DNA from: Maritalea sp051251695
GTDB taxonomy: Bacteria; Pseudomonadota; Alphaproteobacteria; Rhizobiales; Devosiaceae
Reading direction: 5' to 3'
Assembly: GCF_051251695.1 (NCBI RefSeq)
Contig: NZ_JBPOEU010000020.1
Span: 3,533-67,532 of the forward strand
Length of the DNA: 64,000 nucleotides
Under the pieces are notes generated by a model. It saw only the letters and a program-made list of their open reading frames with translations, ran no database searches and had not been told where the DNA came from. Position 1 is the stretch's first letter. Each line of letters starts with the position of its first letter. Below, one piece after another: positions 26,355 through 36,206 of this stretch. The position numbers and the translations under genes are program-made.

Positions 26355-28268
26355 GTGCAAGAGTTGAACGAACCTCTCAATGAGCCTTTAGGCGCAGCGA
26401 TTTTACGCCGCGTATTCAAGGAATATTTCCAAAGTGATTGGGCTGCACTTTTTGTCCTAAGACAAGCCGCCAAGGCAGGCGTCGAGCCTTTTCGATATTG
26501 CGCCGTTGAATTTAGTCTTACTGAAAGTGAGATTTACCGCCGCGCCGCCAAGGTACTGGGCCTCGCCTATACCCAAGAAATTCAAGCTGATCGCTGCACC
26601 AATATTTTTGTGGATCATGTTGAACAATTAAAAAATGCCCGCAGTTTGCGCGGACATCTATTAGACCGTGAGGTGCTTTTTGTAGCACCCGATTTTTGGC
26701 GCTTTGTCGAGCTGGCGAAAAGAATAAGTTACAAACCTGAACTGCGCGAGAAGCTATGTGTGGTCGCCCCCAAAACGCTGCTAAACACGCTAACGCATCT
26801 GCAAAGCACACCCATTTACGATAGTGCAATAACTAGATTAGCCAAGGTTTGGCCGTTTGCCAGCGCGCATTTGGGCTTGTCCAAATGGGTTCGATATAGT
26901 TTTCTTGCAATTGTTTTCGGGGTTGCCCTGAGCGTATTCTTCCCGTGGGGTTGGTTTCAGCCCATCGCCACATTTGCGCTTACGGTTTTGTTTTTGGTTC
27001 CAGCGGCGTTCCGTCTAAGTTGCGCACTCAATGGAAGAACCGTTCCTCGCATACCCGTGCAAAACTTAGTCGCTGATGATCAATTGCCCATTTATAGCAT
27101 CCTCATTCCCCTAAGGGATGAGGCCATACTTGTCGAACAGCTCGTAAAAGCAATTAAAAAGCTAAATTACCCACCCGAAAAGCTCGACGTCAAATTTGTG
27201 GTTGAAGCAACCTCAAAAGAAACAATTGCCGCTGTTCAGGCATTCACCGATGATATTCAATTCGAACTCATTCCAGTGCCCGATAGCGAACCCAGAACGA
27301 AACCAAAAGCCGTCAATTTCGCATTGCCGTTCGTGCGTGGAGAACATGTTGTCATATTTGATGCCGAAGATATCCCTGAACCCAATCAACTCAGAATTGC
27401 GGCAACCGTTTTTGCAAAAAACGCTCAACTCGAATGCTTACAAGCGGAACTGGTCATCGACAACGCCAACGAAAACGCACTAACCGCTTTGTTTGCAACC
27501 GAATATGCAGCCCAATTTGGGCTGATTATGCCAGCACTCGCCTATTTCAATATGCCCATGCCATTGGGCGGTACATCCAACCATTTTCGCACTGAAACCC
27601 TCAAAAGAATTGGGGCTTGGGATAGTTTTAATGTAACTGAGGATGCCGATTTGGGCATTCGCCTTTCACGATGGAAACTCAAGTCAGCGGTCTTACCCAG
27701 CTATACAAGAGAAGAAGCACCCATCAGCCTTTGGCCTTGGGTCAAACAACGCACCCGATGGATGAAAGGTTGGATGCAAACCCTGTTGGTTCACAGCCAA
27801 GATTACAAAGCCATGGTCGCCCAAATGGGTTGGCGTAACGCGCTCATCTTTTACATTTATGTTGGCGGATTGATTTTTTCTGCACCCCTGCACGGCCTAT
27901 TTGTCGCCCAATTCCTCTATGATCTGTTCACCCAAAAAGGTGTCATTGCCAATCAATATTTCCAACTCAACATGCATATGTTGGTGCTGATTTCAGGCTA
28001 TCTAAGCGCAATGTGTACCGCATTTTTAGGTCTCTGGCACACCCGCCAATTGCACCTGTTTGGCTGGCAGATATTTTTACCATTCTATTGGCTTTTAACG
28101 AGTTTTGCGACCCTGCGCGCAGCAATACAACTCGCCACAAAACCGTTTTCATGGGAAAAAACAGCCCATGCCCGCACACAGCTCCCCCGTTTTGATGCCA
28201 AAAAAATGCAAAATCAAAAGCAAACCTCAAACAACACTGCTCGCCCAACTTCACCCGAATTGAAGTAA
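26355..28268 (+). CDS. Membrane glycosyltransferase family 2 with N-terminal GspE-like domain
   Basis: 637 residues from a GTG start. The N-terminal ~170 residues resemble a GspE_N/MshEN-type domain. Two membrane helices at about 180-220 precede a GT2 domain with 'YSILIPLRDEAILVEQLVKAIKKLNYP', the D-x-D-like 'IFDAEDIPEP', 'TEDADLGIRL' and 'QRTRWMKGWMQT' (Q-x-x-R-W), all marks of processive, cellulose-synthase-like enzymes. More membrane helices follow at the C-terminus. It probably makes or exports an extracellular polysaccharide. No polymer-specific partners lie next to it. Confidence 0.88.
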   Translation: MQELNEPLNEPLGAAILRRVFKEYFQSDWAALFVLRQAAKAGVEPFRYCAVEFSLTESEIYRRAAKVLGLAYTQEIQADRCTNIFVDHVEQLKNARSLRGHLLDREVLFVAPDFWRFVELAKRISYKPELREKLCVVAPKTLLNTLTHLQSTPIYDSAITRLAKVWPFASAHLGLSKWVRYSFLAIVFGVALSVFFPWGWFQPIATFALTVLFLVPAAFRLSCALNGRTVPRIPVQNLVADDQLPIYSILIPLRDEAILVEQLVKAIKKLNYPPEKLDVKFVVEATSKETIAAVQAFTDDIQFELIPVPDSEPRTKPKAVNFALPFVRGEHVVIFDAEDIPEPNQLRIAATVFAKNAQLECLQAELVIDNANENALTALFATEYAAQFGLIMPALAYFNMPMPLGGTSNHFRTETLKRIGAWDSFNVTEDADLGIRLSRWKLKSAVLPSYTREEAPISLWPWVKQRTRWMKGWMQTLLVHSQDYKAMVAQMGWRNALIFYIYVGGLIFSAPLHGLFVAQFLYDLFTQKGVIANQYFQLNMHMLVLISGYLSAMCTAFLGLWHTRQLHLFGWQIFLPFYWLLTSFATLRAAIQLATKPFSWEKTAHARTQLPRFDAKKMQNQKQTSNNTARPTSPELK

Positions 28269-28349
28269 AGTTCATCCCTCTTTGGCAAAGCACTTTGCAT
28301 AAACTGGCCGCTAGCATAGAATTTCGGATACCCAAGATGAGATTAGACC

Positions 28350-28991
28350 ATGCAAATTCCAATCAACGGACGTCAGAACCACGAATTCAACATCACGCTG
28401 AGCGAAGAAAACAAGGACAGCGGCAAAGTCGCCCTACTCCTGCCCGGCTTGGGATATCGCATTGAAAACCCGATATTTTACTTCACAGAAAAACTGCTAT
28501 TTGACCTTGGTTATCAATCTGCACGGGTCAACTATGCGTACGACAAATTAGACGGTTTCAGAGACCTCGATATCAGTGAAATCATGTCGATCTTAGCAGA
28601 CGATGCCGCCTCCATCGGCCATGCGGTCGCAAGCATTGCAAACCATGATGAACTGATGTTTGTCGGCAAATCCCTTGGAACGATCATCATGGCCAATCTC
28701 TTGCAACAAACCGACATTATGCCAGAGCATTTGGCATGGCTGACCCCTTCCCTTGCAACGCCCATTGTTGATCAGAGCATCAATCAACAGGCGAAAAACT
28801 CATTTGTCGCCATCGGCACCAAGGACAAATATTATGACGCCAAGCTTTTGAAAAACTATGCAGATAATGGCGCAACACTTTGTATCATGGACGGGCTGGG
28901 TCACGTCCTGGAAGCAGAAGAAGATGTGCCCAAAAGCATCAAGGGCCATCACCAACTCATCAACGGTATGCACAAATGGCTTCGGGCATAA
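28350..28991 (+). CDS. Alpha/beta hydrolase
   Basis: 213 residues. The nucleophile elbow is 'FVGKSLGT' (G-x-S-x-G with Ser), with likely acid 'GTKDKYYD' and His 'DGLGHVLE'; 'LLPGLGYRIENPIF' forms the oxyanion region. It is a small serine hydrolase without a signal peptide. The substrate is unknown. Confidence 0.82.
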   Translation: MQIPINGRQNHEFNITLSEENKDSGKVALLLPGLGYRIENPIFYFTEKLLFDLGYQSARVNYAYDKLDGFRDLDISEIMSILADDAASIGHAVASIANHDELMFVGKSLGTIIMANLLQQTDIMPEHLAWLTPSLATPIVDQSINQQAKNSFVAIGTKDKYYDAKLLKNYADNGATLCIMDGLGHVLEAEEDVPKSIKGHHQLINGMHKWLRA

Positions 28992-29068
28992 AAACGACCA
29001 TCACAATCGACTTGAGCAAACTGTTTAAGGGCTCCCTTTTTAGCCGCTACTGATGCAACAGATATCTG

Positions 29069-30433
29069 CTAATCTGAATTGTGCCTATTCTTGATTGCTC
29101 TAATCCCTGACCAACTCGCCAACAAAACAAATGGCGCCAGCAACGCCAATGCCATCGATTTGGAAAGAGGTAAATACTCAGAAAACCCAACCAAGACATA
29201 TCCTAATATGCCAAGTGCATAATAAGAAATGGCGATTGTCGACAGACCTTCAACGGTTGATTGCAAGCGATATTGGCTTTTGGCTGTTCGCGATATTGAC
29301 GTCAAAACTTCCCGGCTTTGCGATTGAATATCCACATTGATCCGCGCATCAAGCAACTGAATTGACCGTGCAATCTTGTTGTTCAGTGATCTTTGACGTT
29401 TTTCAATCGATCGACATGTGGCCAATGCAGGGTCAACCCTATTTGAAAGATAACGGGAGATGGTTGTGTGTTTTTCGCTCTGTTCTTCCTCAATCCGGTC
29501 AAGACGAATTTGCAACACGTCCCCATAAGCACTGCTCGCGGCAAACCGATAGGCGGTCGCATCCAAACTTTGTCCGGCCCGAACTGATAATGAATGCAGA
29601 TTACTGAGAATATGCTTGCTGTCCTCAATAGACGAAACGCTGCCAATCTTCTCATTTAGTGCGCTCAGTTCAGTTTCAAGCGTTTCAATAATCCTTGATT
29701 GAATACGGGCGTCTGGCAAGCCGAGCAGCGCCATCGTGCGGTAGGTGTCAATTTCCAATAGACGCCGAACCAAAATCCCCGTTTTTATAGAGCTCAATCC
29801 ATCTACAGCGATTTCAAACCGGGTGAACCCGTGAATTTCAGTTTGAAAATCGGTCCCGATCTGAGCGTTGCCCGACCCCACACGGGTTAGACATAAACTT
29901 TTCGGTTCAAACCCGAGCAACGCTGCAGGCGATATTTCTAGCTGCTCAACAACATCAATTCGAGAAGCCGCAATGATGGCAAATTGCTTCAAAACCTCAA
30001 GGCCAATTCCCATGGGCCTGGCACGCTGATCGTTCACTGGCCCATACCATGTTAGCGTAACAAATTCAGTATGTGCTTCCCACGTCACTTCATATTCACC
30101 GGATGAGAATGAGTATTGACGCCAATTCCGGTCTGGCCCAAATCCGTATTCCTGATTACACCAATTGCGCAGTTGCTTACCTGCATAGTCCATTTGATCC
30201 GATTGCCGTCCGATCAAAAAAACGATCCGCCGAGCACGCAACGGCGCCTGCAATGGCGGGATTAGGCGAGCATGGATTTCTTCTTGAATTTGTCCACGCT
30301 GTTCATGATCAAAAAACTGAATAGCTGCAAACTCTGTTTGGTCGGTGTTATCAGCACCTTGTCCATTTTCCACTGCGGGTCCGCCCTCTTGCCTATCTCT
30401 TGCAAGCATTGCGCGGAGTTGGTGTGCCGACAA
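29069..30433 (-). CDS. DUF3422-family protein
   Basis: 454 residues. 'QIQEEIHARLIPPLQAPLRARRIVFLIG', 'VTWEAHTEFVTLTWYG' and the long helical region ending in two C-terminal transmembrane segments (about 398-420 and 425-445) match DUF3422, a family common in proteobacteria with no proven function. It stands alone, divergent from ilvA. Confidence 0.85.
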   Translation of the reverse strand: MSAHQLRAMLARDRQEGGPAVENGQGADNTDQTEFAAIQFFDHEQRGQIQEEIHARLIPPLQAPLRARRIVFLIGRQSDQMDYAGKQLRNWCNQEYGFGPDRNWRQYSFSSGEYEVTWEAHTEFVTLTWYGPVNDQRARPMGIGLEVLKQFAIIAASRIDVVEQLEISPAALLGFEPKSLCLTRVGSGNAQIGTDFQTEIHGFTRFEIAVDGLSSIKTGILVRRLLEIDTYRTMALLGLPDARIQSRIIETLETELSALNEKIGSVSSIEDSKHILSNLHSLSVRAGQSLDATAYRFAASSAYGDVLQIRLDRIEEEQSEKHTTISRYLSNRVDPALATCRSIEKRQRSLNNKIARSIQLLDARINVDIQSQSREVLTSISRTAKSQYRLQSTVEGLSTIAISYYALGILGYVLVGFSEYLPLSKSMALALLAPFVLLASWSGIRAIKNRHNSD

Positions 30434-30577
30434 GTACGCCTTTAGTCATACCGCACCTTCCTAATCTGCATACTGGGTTGCTGCGACCAACGGACATCCG
30501 CAAGATTTGTCATATTATTCAATCGGGTGTAGTGATAAATCTCGTTCACCAACATCACCCGGCATAAAGAGGCTAAA

Positions 30578-31834
30578 GTGACCAAATTCACCGCGCAGGT
30601 TGCTGCAGCACATAAAAATATGGCGCAAATAATCCACACAACCCCGTGCCAAAAAAACACCTATTTGTCGCAAAAATTTGGTGCGAAGATTTATCTCAAA
30701 CGAGAAGATTTAACGCCCGTTCGGTCCTACAAACTACGTGGTGCATACAACTTTATCTCTAAAGCGATAGAGGAAGCCGGAGAACCTAGTGAAGGTTTTG
30801 TATGCGCATCCGCCGGAAATCACGCACAAGGATTTGCTTATTGTTGTGCTCATTTTGGCGTGCGTGGCACCATTTTCATGCCTGTCACGACCCCACAGCA
30901 AAAGATCGATAAGACCCGAGCCTTTGGTGGCGCGAACATTGAAATCGTGTTGATCGGCGACATTTTCGATCAGTGTTATGCAGCAGCATTGGAATTTGCT
31001 GAGCAAAAGAGAGCCCTTATGGTGCCCCCATTTGATCATGCTGATATTGTTGAGGGCCAGGCGACCATTGCCCACGAATTGATGACCCAATTGCAGGGTA
31101 AAAAAATTGATCTCATCATCATGCCGGTAGGCGGTGGCGGATTGGCCGCTGGTGTATCCAAATATCTTGCACAAGCATCTCCAAACACACAAATTTTGCT
31201 GGTCGAGCCCGAAGGGGCACCCAGCCTTAAATCCAGCTTGAAAGAAAATAAACGCGTAAAACTAGAACATATCGACAATTTTGTAGATGGCGCGGCAGTG
31301 GCTCAAATCGGCGCTTTGAACTTTGAAATGCTGAAGCACCTGCCACAAGATATCGTGCATTTGGTGCCAGAAAATCGTTTATGTGCAACCATGATCGAAA
31401 TGCTGAACATCGAAGGCATGGTGCTTGAGCCTGCAGGCGCATTGTCCATTGATATTCTTTCTTCCCTACCCAAAGAAACGTTGGCGGGTAAAAATGTCGT
31501 CTGCGTGACATCGGGGGGCAATTTCGATTTTGAAAGACTGCCAGAGGTTAAAGAAAAGGCCCTGAAATACTCCGGCTTGAAGAAATACTTCATTCTGCGT
31601 ATGCCGCAGCGCCCCGGTGCTCTTAAAGACTTTTTGAATATGCTCGGACCAGATGATGACATCGCTCGCTTTGAGTATCTCAAAAAATCAGCGCGCAACT
31701 TCGGCACGGTCTTGATGGGCATTGAGACAAAAGATGCCAAAAACTTTGAGTCTTTGAAGGAAAAGCTGATCGAAGGCGACTTCGGATTTCAAGACATTAC
31801 GGATAATGATCTTCTATCCAGTTTAATAATATAA
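30578..31834 (+). CDS. ilvA: Threonine ammonia-lyase
   Basis: 418 residues from a GTG start. PLP Lys is K52 in 'SYKLRGAYNF', with 'ASAGNHAQGFAY' and 'PVGGGGLAAGV' for phosphate binding. The C-terminal ~90 residues ('GLKKYFILRMPQRPGALKDFLNML') form a single ACT-like regulatory domain, shorter than the double domain of E. coli IlvA. It deaminates threonine to 2-oxobutyrate for isoleucine synthesis. Confidence 0.93.
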   Translation: MTKFTAQVAAAHKNMAQIIHTTPCQKNTYLSQKFGAKIYLKREDLTPVRSYKLRGAYNFISKAIEEAGEPSEGFVCASAGNHAQGFAYCCAHFGVRGTIFMPVTTPQQKIDKTRAFGGANIEIVLIGDIFDQCYAAALEFAEQKRALMVPPFDHADIVEGQATIAHELMTQLQGKKIDLIIMPVGGGGLAAGVSKYLAQASPNTQILLVEPEGAPSLKSSLKENKRVKLEHIDNFVDGAAVAQIGALNFEMLKHLPQDIVHLVPENRLCATMIEMLNIEGMVLEPAGALSIDILSSLPKETLAGKNVVCVTSGGNFDFERLPEVKEKALKYSGLKKYFILRMPQRPGALKDFLNMLGPDDDIARFEYLKKSARNFGTVLMGIETKDAKNFESLKEKLIEGDFGFQDITDNDLLSSLII

Positions 31835-31878
31835 TCGCCCAAAATTGACAAACCGGATTAGAGGCGCATGGTTGCAGC

Positions 31879-33606
31879 ATGTCACAAAATGCACTTTTCT
31901 CTAGAAAATCAAAAAAGTCGATTGCCTATGCCATTGGATTGGCAGCGCTTGTTATAGTTGGGTTCTTCTCACTGTTTTTTGCCTCACTGTCTGTTTTTAA
32001 AACCGTCGAGTTAGAACGCGCAGAAGGTCGAGCGAAGCTCTATCATTCTACATTGGTCAGCGCCTTGGAGCGGCTGGAGCATTTGCCTTTTATCGTCGCG
32101 CAAGATCCCGCAATTGTGCGCGCTTTATCGGGCGGTGGCCTAAAAGGGGTGAACTCGCGGCTAGAGGATTTTGCAAAACGCTCCAAAGCCGAAGCCATTT
32201 ATGTCATGGATCAAAATGGCTGGACAATCGCCGCGTCCAACTATGCTGAGGACGTCAATTTTCTAGGCAAAAATTATGGCTTCCGTCCCTATTTTAAGGA
32301 CGCAATGTCTGGCGTGAGAGGTGAATTTTTCGCCATCGGTGCCACCACGTTTACACCCGGCTTTTTTGTCAGTAACACTGTTCGTGATGACCAAGGAAAC
32401 GCCATCGGGGTCGTTGCCCTAAAGGTCGCTTTGAGTGAACTTACCGGCGCATGGGCCGCATCAGGCGACGACATTTTGGTAACCAATAATTCAGGCATTA
32501 CAGTCTTTGCGACATCCAACGAATGGCGCTACCGGGCGACAACACGCTTAAGCGAAGTGCAAATGCTTGAGATCAATAAGATGCAACAATTCGGCAAGCA
32601 GGAGCTCAAACCGCTCGATTGGAAACTTGGCGCCAACAACGAAGTTCAACTCAACGGCACAAATTACCTTTATGCCAATATCAGCGTGCAAAGGCGTGGT
32701 TGGACCCTGTGGTATATCAAGTCAACGTCCGGCATTTTTGAACGTACTTGGTTCGTCATTATCTTGGCCACCATTGTTATCGCGATGATGGGCATTGCCT
32801 TTGTCACCATTCGATCCAATCAACTGCGACGGGCACTCAGCGCCTCCCATGATGACCGCCAAAAGCTGCGCGTCGAAATTGAAGAACGCAAAGCCACCGA
32901 GATGCGTTTGGAGCAAACCCAAAGTGAACTTGCACGCACCAGCAAACTTGCCGCACTCGGACAGCTTGCCGCCTCTGTCACCCACGAACTTGGCCAGCCG
33001 ATTTCCGCCATGCGCAATTATCTGGCCGCCGAGCAAATTGGAAATGGCTATAAACCGGGCGGGTTGATCGACCACTTGACCGGAGTGGTCAAGCGAATGG
33101 AAAACATCACCAAAGAACTAAAATTCTTTTCACTCCCCGGAGATGCCAGAACTGAGCAAATCGCGATCAACGATCTGGTTGATGGCGCATTGGAATTGAC
33201 CCAGCATGATCTCTTGTCTCAAAAAATCAATGTGAACTTATCCATTCCCCAAAGCCTGCCGCTTATTGAAGGCAACCGGCAGCGGCTTGAACAAGTGCTG
33301 GTAAACCTCATTCGCAATGCACTCGCCGCCATGAAAGACAGTACCACTAGAAAACTGCAAATTTCAGTAAGCGCCGACCAAGATCGTTTAAACATCAATG
33401 TGCGCGATACTGGACACGGTTTGAACGGCCAAACCATCGAGCAATTGCAAGAGCCTTTCCACACCAACAAGCCATCCGGCGAAGGCATGGGATTGGGGCT
33501 TGCGATTTCTGCCGCTATCGTGCGCGAGCATCGCGGCCATTTAAGCACTATGGACCATGAAACAGGCGCTGAATTCACCATTGAGCTCCCTTTAGTCAAG
33601 GACTAG
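31879..33606 (+). CDS. DctB-like sensor histidine kinase
   Basis: 575 residues. N-terminal membrane helix (about 15-38), a periplasmic dCache-type sensor ('VYVMDQNGWTIAASNYAEDVNFLGKNYGFRPYFKDAM'), a second helix at about 293-312, a coiled coil, the H-box 'SVTHELGQPISAMRNYL', and an HATPase with N-box 'NLIRNALAAM' and G-boxes 'DTGHGL' and 'GMGLGLAISAAIVREH'. It is of the DctB type that senses C4-dicarboxylates or related acids outside the cell. It is 3 bases from the response-regulator gene and next to a TRAP transporter. Confidence 0.92.
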   Translation: MSQNALFSRKSKKSIAYAIGLAALVIVGFFSLFFASLSVFKTVELERAEGRAKLYHSTLVSALERLEHLPFIVAQDPAIVRALSGGGLKGVNSRLEDFAKRSKAEAIYVMDQNGWTIAASNYAEDVNFLGKNYGFRPYFKDAMSGVRGEFFAIGATTFTPGFFVSNTVRDDQGNAIGVVALKVALSELTGAWAASGDDILVTNNSGITVFATSNEWRYRATTRLSEVQMLEINKMQQFGKQELKPLDWKLGANNEVQLNGTNYLYANISVQRRGWTLWYIKSTSGIFERTWFVIILATIVIAMMGIAFVTIRSNQLRRALSASHDDRQKLRVEIEERKATEMRLEQTQSELARTSKLAALGQLAASVTHELGQPISAMRNYLAAEQIGNGYKPGGLIDHLTGVVKRMENITKELKFFSLPGDARTEQIAINDLVDGALELTQHDLLSQKINVNLSIPQSLPLIEGNRQRLEQVLVNLIRNALAAMKDSTTRKLQISVSADQDRLNINVRDTGHGLNGQTIEQLQEPFHTNKPSGEGMGLGLAISAAIVREHRGHLSTMDHETGAEFTIELPLVKD

Positions 33607-33609
33607 AAA

Positions 33610-34962
33610 TTGCCAAACTCAACCAAAAATCTGAACCACCGGGTAATCGTGATCGATGACGATAAGGAAATGCGGCAGTCTCTTATTTATCTCTTAAGCG
33701 CCGCTGGATGGGAAGTTGAAGCATTGGCTGAAACGAGCATGATTGAAAACAAGGTCGCGGCCTTTTTGCCAGATGTCATCCTTTCAGACGTGCGCATGCC
33801 CAATAGCTCTGGTCTGGATCTATTGAGCGAAAAATCAAACGTTGCGCAATTGCCCATTGTTTTGATTTCCGCCCATGGCGATATTCCAACTGCCGTACAA
33901 GCCATGCGTGACGGCGCTTATAGTTTTTTGGAAAAGCCGTTTGACCCGCAACGACTATTGACCGTTTTACGCAATGCCGCAGAAAAGAACCGATTGTCCA
34001 AAGACGCAGAACGTTTGCGCAAACAATTGGCCACCTTATCCGGCTTAGATCGTGTGCTGTTGGGTAAATCTGAAATGCTGCAATCCGTGCGCGAAAGCGT
34101 TCTGGATTTCAGTTCAGCGGATGCTGCAGCCCTCATCCTTGGGGAAACAGGAACCGGCAAAGAACTGGTGGCCCGCGCACTACATAACTTGTCAGACCGC
34201 GCAAACGGCCCCTTCCTTGCCATCAATTGCGCGACAATTGAAGCCGAAGGTTTTGAAAAACGCGTTTTTGGTGAAGCGGGACAATCACAAGGTCTATTTC
34301 GCCAAGCTGAGGGAGGTACATTGTTCCTGGACGAAATAGGCACTTGCACATTGGACGTACAAGCAAAGCTGTTGCGTGCCATTGAATTGCGCGAGATTTT
34401 GCCGGTCGGTGCCGACAAGCCAATCACGGTGAATGTCCGGATTGTCTCCGCATCCAACGAGCCGTTAGATCAAGCCATCAACGATGGCCGTTTCCGCTCC
34501 GACCTCTATTTTCGACTGAACAATGTGGTGATCGATCTGCCAACATTACGCTCGCGCAAAGATGATATTCCGCTGCTTTTTGAACACTTCCTCCAAAATT
34601 ACGCAGAGCTGTATGAAACACAAATCCCAGAAGTAACGACAGAAGATATGGCAATCCTCATCACCCACGAATGGCCCGGCAATGTGCGTGAACTCCGAAA
34701 TGTCGCCGAACGGTTGGTGCTGGCTTCACGCCGTGGCGCGGGCTCCGTTTCGGAAGCCCTGCGTGTTCAAAACGATATGGGGGACGTCCCCGAAACATTG
34801 CGCGAGGCCGTTGCAGCATTTGAACGCACCCTAATCGCCAAAGCCATTCGCAACCATAAAGGCAAAATGGACGCGGTTGCCGAAGCGCTGGGCATTGGCC
34901 GCCGGACACTCAACGAAAAAATTGTCAAACTCAACCTCAACAAATCTGATCTGTTGGACTGA
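33610..34962 (+). CDS. DctD-like response regulator lacking the GAFTGA motif
   Basis: 450 residues from a TTG start 3 bases after the kinase stop. Receiver domain at 10-125 with phospho-acceptor D60 (LSDVRMP). AAA+ domain with Walker A GETGTGKE (178-185) and Walker B TLFLDEI (237-243). C-terminal Fis-type helix-turn-helix at about 405-450. The loop that should carry GAFTGA (about 220-232) reads VFGEAGQSQGLFRQAEGG, so the sigma-54 contact is absent. It may therefore activate or repress sigma-70 promoters. The likely target is the downstream TRAP operon. Confidence 0.9.
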   Translation: MPNSTKNLNHRVIVIDDDKEMRQSLIYLLSAAGWEVEALAETSMIENKVAAFLPDVILSDVRMPNSSGLDLLSEKSNVAQLPIVLISAHGDIPTAVQAMRDGAYSFLEKPFDPQRLLTVLRNAAEKNRLSKDAERLRKQLATLSGLDRVLLGKSEMLQSVRESVLDFSSADAAALILGETGTGKELVARALHNLSDRANGPFLAINCATIEAEGFEKRVFGEAGQSQGLFRQAEGGTLFLDEIGTCTLDVQAKLLRAIELREILPVGADKPITVNVRIVSASNEPLDQAINDGRFRSDLYFRLNNVVIDLPTLRSRKDDIPLLFEHFLQNYAELYETQIPEVTTEDMAILITHEWPGNVRELRNVAERLVLASRRGAGSVSEALRVQNDMGDVPETLREAVAAFERTLIAKAIRNHKGKMDAVAEALGIGRRTLNEKIVKLNLNKSDLLD

Positions 34963-34970
34963 TTTTACCC

Positions 34971-34984
34971 TGCGGATTTCCGCA
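34971..34984. promoter_or_regulatory. Candidate operator dyad upstream of the TRAP operon
   Basis: TGCGGA-TT-TCCGCA is a perfect 6-bp dyad, 9 bases after the regulator stop and 114 bases before the dctP-like start. The position fits an upstream activator site for the DctD-like regulator. No -24/-12 sigma-54 promoter is evident. Confidence 0.45.
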
Positions 34985-35098
34985 AGGCACTAAGCAATCT
35001 CATGCGCAATTTTCCTCATAGGCAAAATATGGCAACCCACTAGGATGCTTTCAACACGGTCAAATTGACTGGGTTGAGGATTCTTTTGGGAGGAAATT

Positions 35099-36100
35099 AT
35101 GAATAACATCGTGAAGGTCGCAATTGCGACCACACTCACTTTTGGCTTTGCCGCAGAAGCAATGGCTGTTGAATGGAACGTTTCGGTTTGGGGTAAGCGT
35201 CGCGCATTTACCGAGCATGTTGAAAAATTGGCCGAATTGGTTTCTGCAAAAACCGGCGGCGATTTTACGCTAAATCTATCCTATGGCGGCCTATCCAAAA
35301 ACCGCGAAAACCTTGACGGGATTTCAATCGGTGCGTTTGAAATGGCACAATTCTGCGCTGGCTATCACGCAGACAAAAACCCTTCAATCACCGTTCTTGA
35401 ATTGCCATTCCTTGGTGTATCTTCACTAGAGCAAGAAATTGCTGTTTCCATGGCGGTTTACAATCACCCAGCAGCGCAAAAAGATCTTGGCCGTTGGAAC
35501 GCAACATTGTTGATGCCTTCTCCGTTGCCACAATATAACTTCATCGGCGTGGGCGAAGCACCACGCACGGTTGCTGATTTCTCTGGCATGACCGTGCGCG
35601 CAACCGGCGGTATTGGCCGCGCTATGGAATCTGTCAACGCAGTACCAAACTCCATGTCGGCAACAGAAGTTCGCCAAGCGCTTGATTCAGGTGTGGTGAA
35701 GGCGGTTTCGTTCGCCCCACATGCCCATATGTCATTTGGCACAATCGAGAGTGGCAAATGGTGGACAACAAACCTAAATCCAGGCACCGTAAACTGCCCA
35801 GTTGTTGCAAACACTGACGCGCTAAACAGCCTTTCAGATGCGCATAAAGATGCATTGATGAGCTCAATCCCGGAAGCCTTGGCCCATTATGTTGCCAACT
35901 ATAATGGCGCAACAATGGACGCTTGGGGCCCAGCACTTGACGAGCGCGGTATTGAACGCGTGACCTATTCAGACGAAGAGCTTGCAGCTTTCCGTTCTGC
36001 TGCTGGTGGCATCGCGAAGTCTTGGGTAGAAGACAATTCTGCAAAAGGTTTGCCTGCGCAAGAATTGCTCGACTTGGTGCTTTCAACACTCGCTAAATAG
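35099..36100 (+). CDS. TRAP transporter substrate-binding protein (DctP family)
   Basis: 333 residues with a strong GGGAGGAA ribosome site and Sec signal peptide ('IATTLTFGFAAEAMA'). The DctP fold is shown by 'EHVEKLAELVSAKTGGDFTLNLSYGG', 'LPFLG' and 'DFSGMTVRATGG' with the carboxylate-binding Arg in the last. It binds an organic acid in the periplasm. The ligand is not certain: C4-dicarboxylate by context, but aromatic or 2-oxo acids are possible. Confidence 0.92.
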   Translation: MNNIVKVAIATTLTFGFAAEAMAVEWNVSVWGKRRAFTEHVEKLAELVSAKTGGDFTLNLSYGGLSKNRENLDGISIGAFEMAQFCAGYHADKNPSITVLELPFLGVSSLEQEIAVSMAVYNHPAAQKDLGRWNATLLMPSPLPQYNFIGVGEAPRTVADFSGMTVRATGGIGRAMESVNAVPNSMSATEVRQALDSGVVKAVSFAPHAHMSFGTIESGKWWTTNLNPGTVNCPVVANTDALNSLSDAHKDALMSSIPEALAHYVANYNGATMDAWGPALDERGIERVTYSDEELAAFRSAAGGIAKSWVEDNSAKGLPAQELLDLVLSTLAK

Positions 36101-36116
36101 ACATTTGAAATGAATT

Positions 36117-36154
36117 CACCCGGCCACGCCAATTGAAAAGCGTGACGCCGGGTG
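36117..36154 (+). terminator. Intercistronic hairpin after the binding-protein gene
   Basis: CACCCGGC-(c)-ACGC, loop, GCGT-(ga)-CGCCGGGTG followed by a weak T stretch. Such hairpins usually protect the upstream mRNA and reduce permease expression. Confidence 0.65.
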
Positions 36155-36206
36155 ACTTTTATCTAAGCTAATTTGAAACATTTGTTTCAATTTGGGGGGA
36201 AACAAA

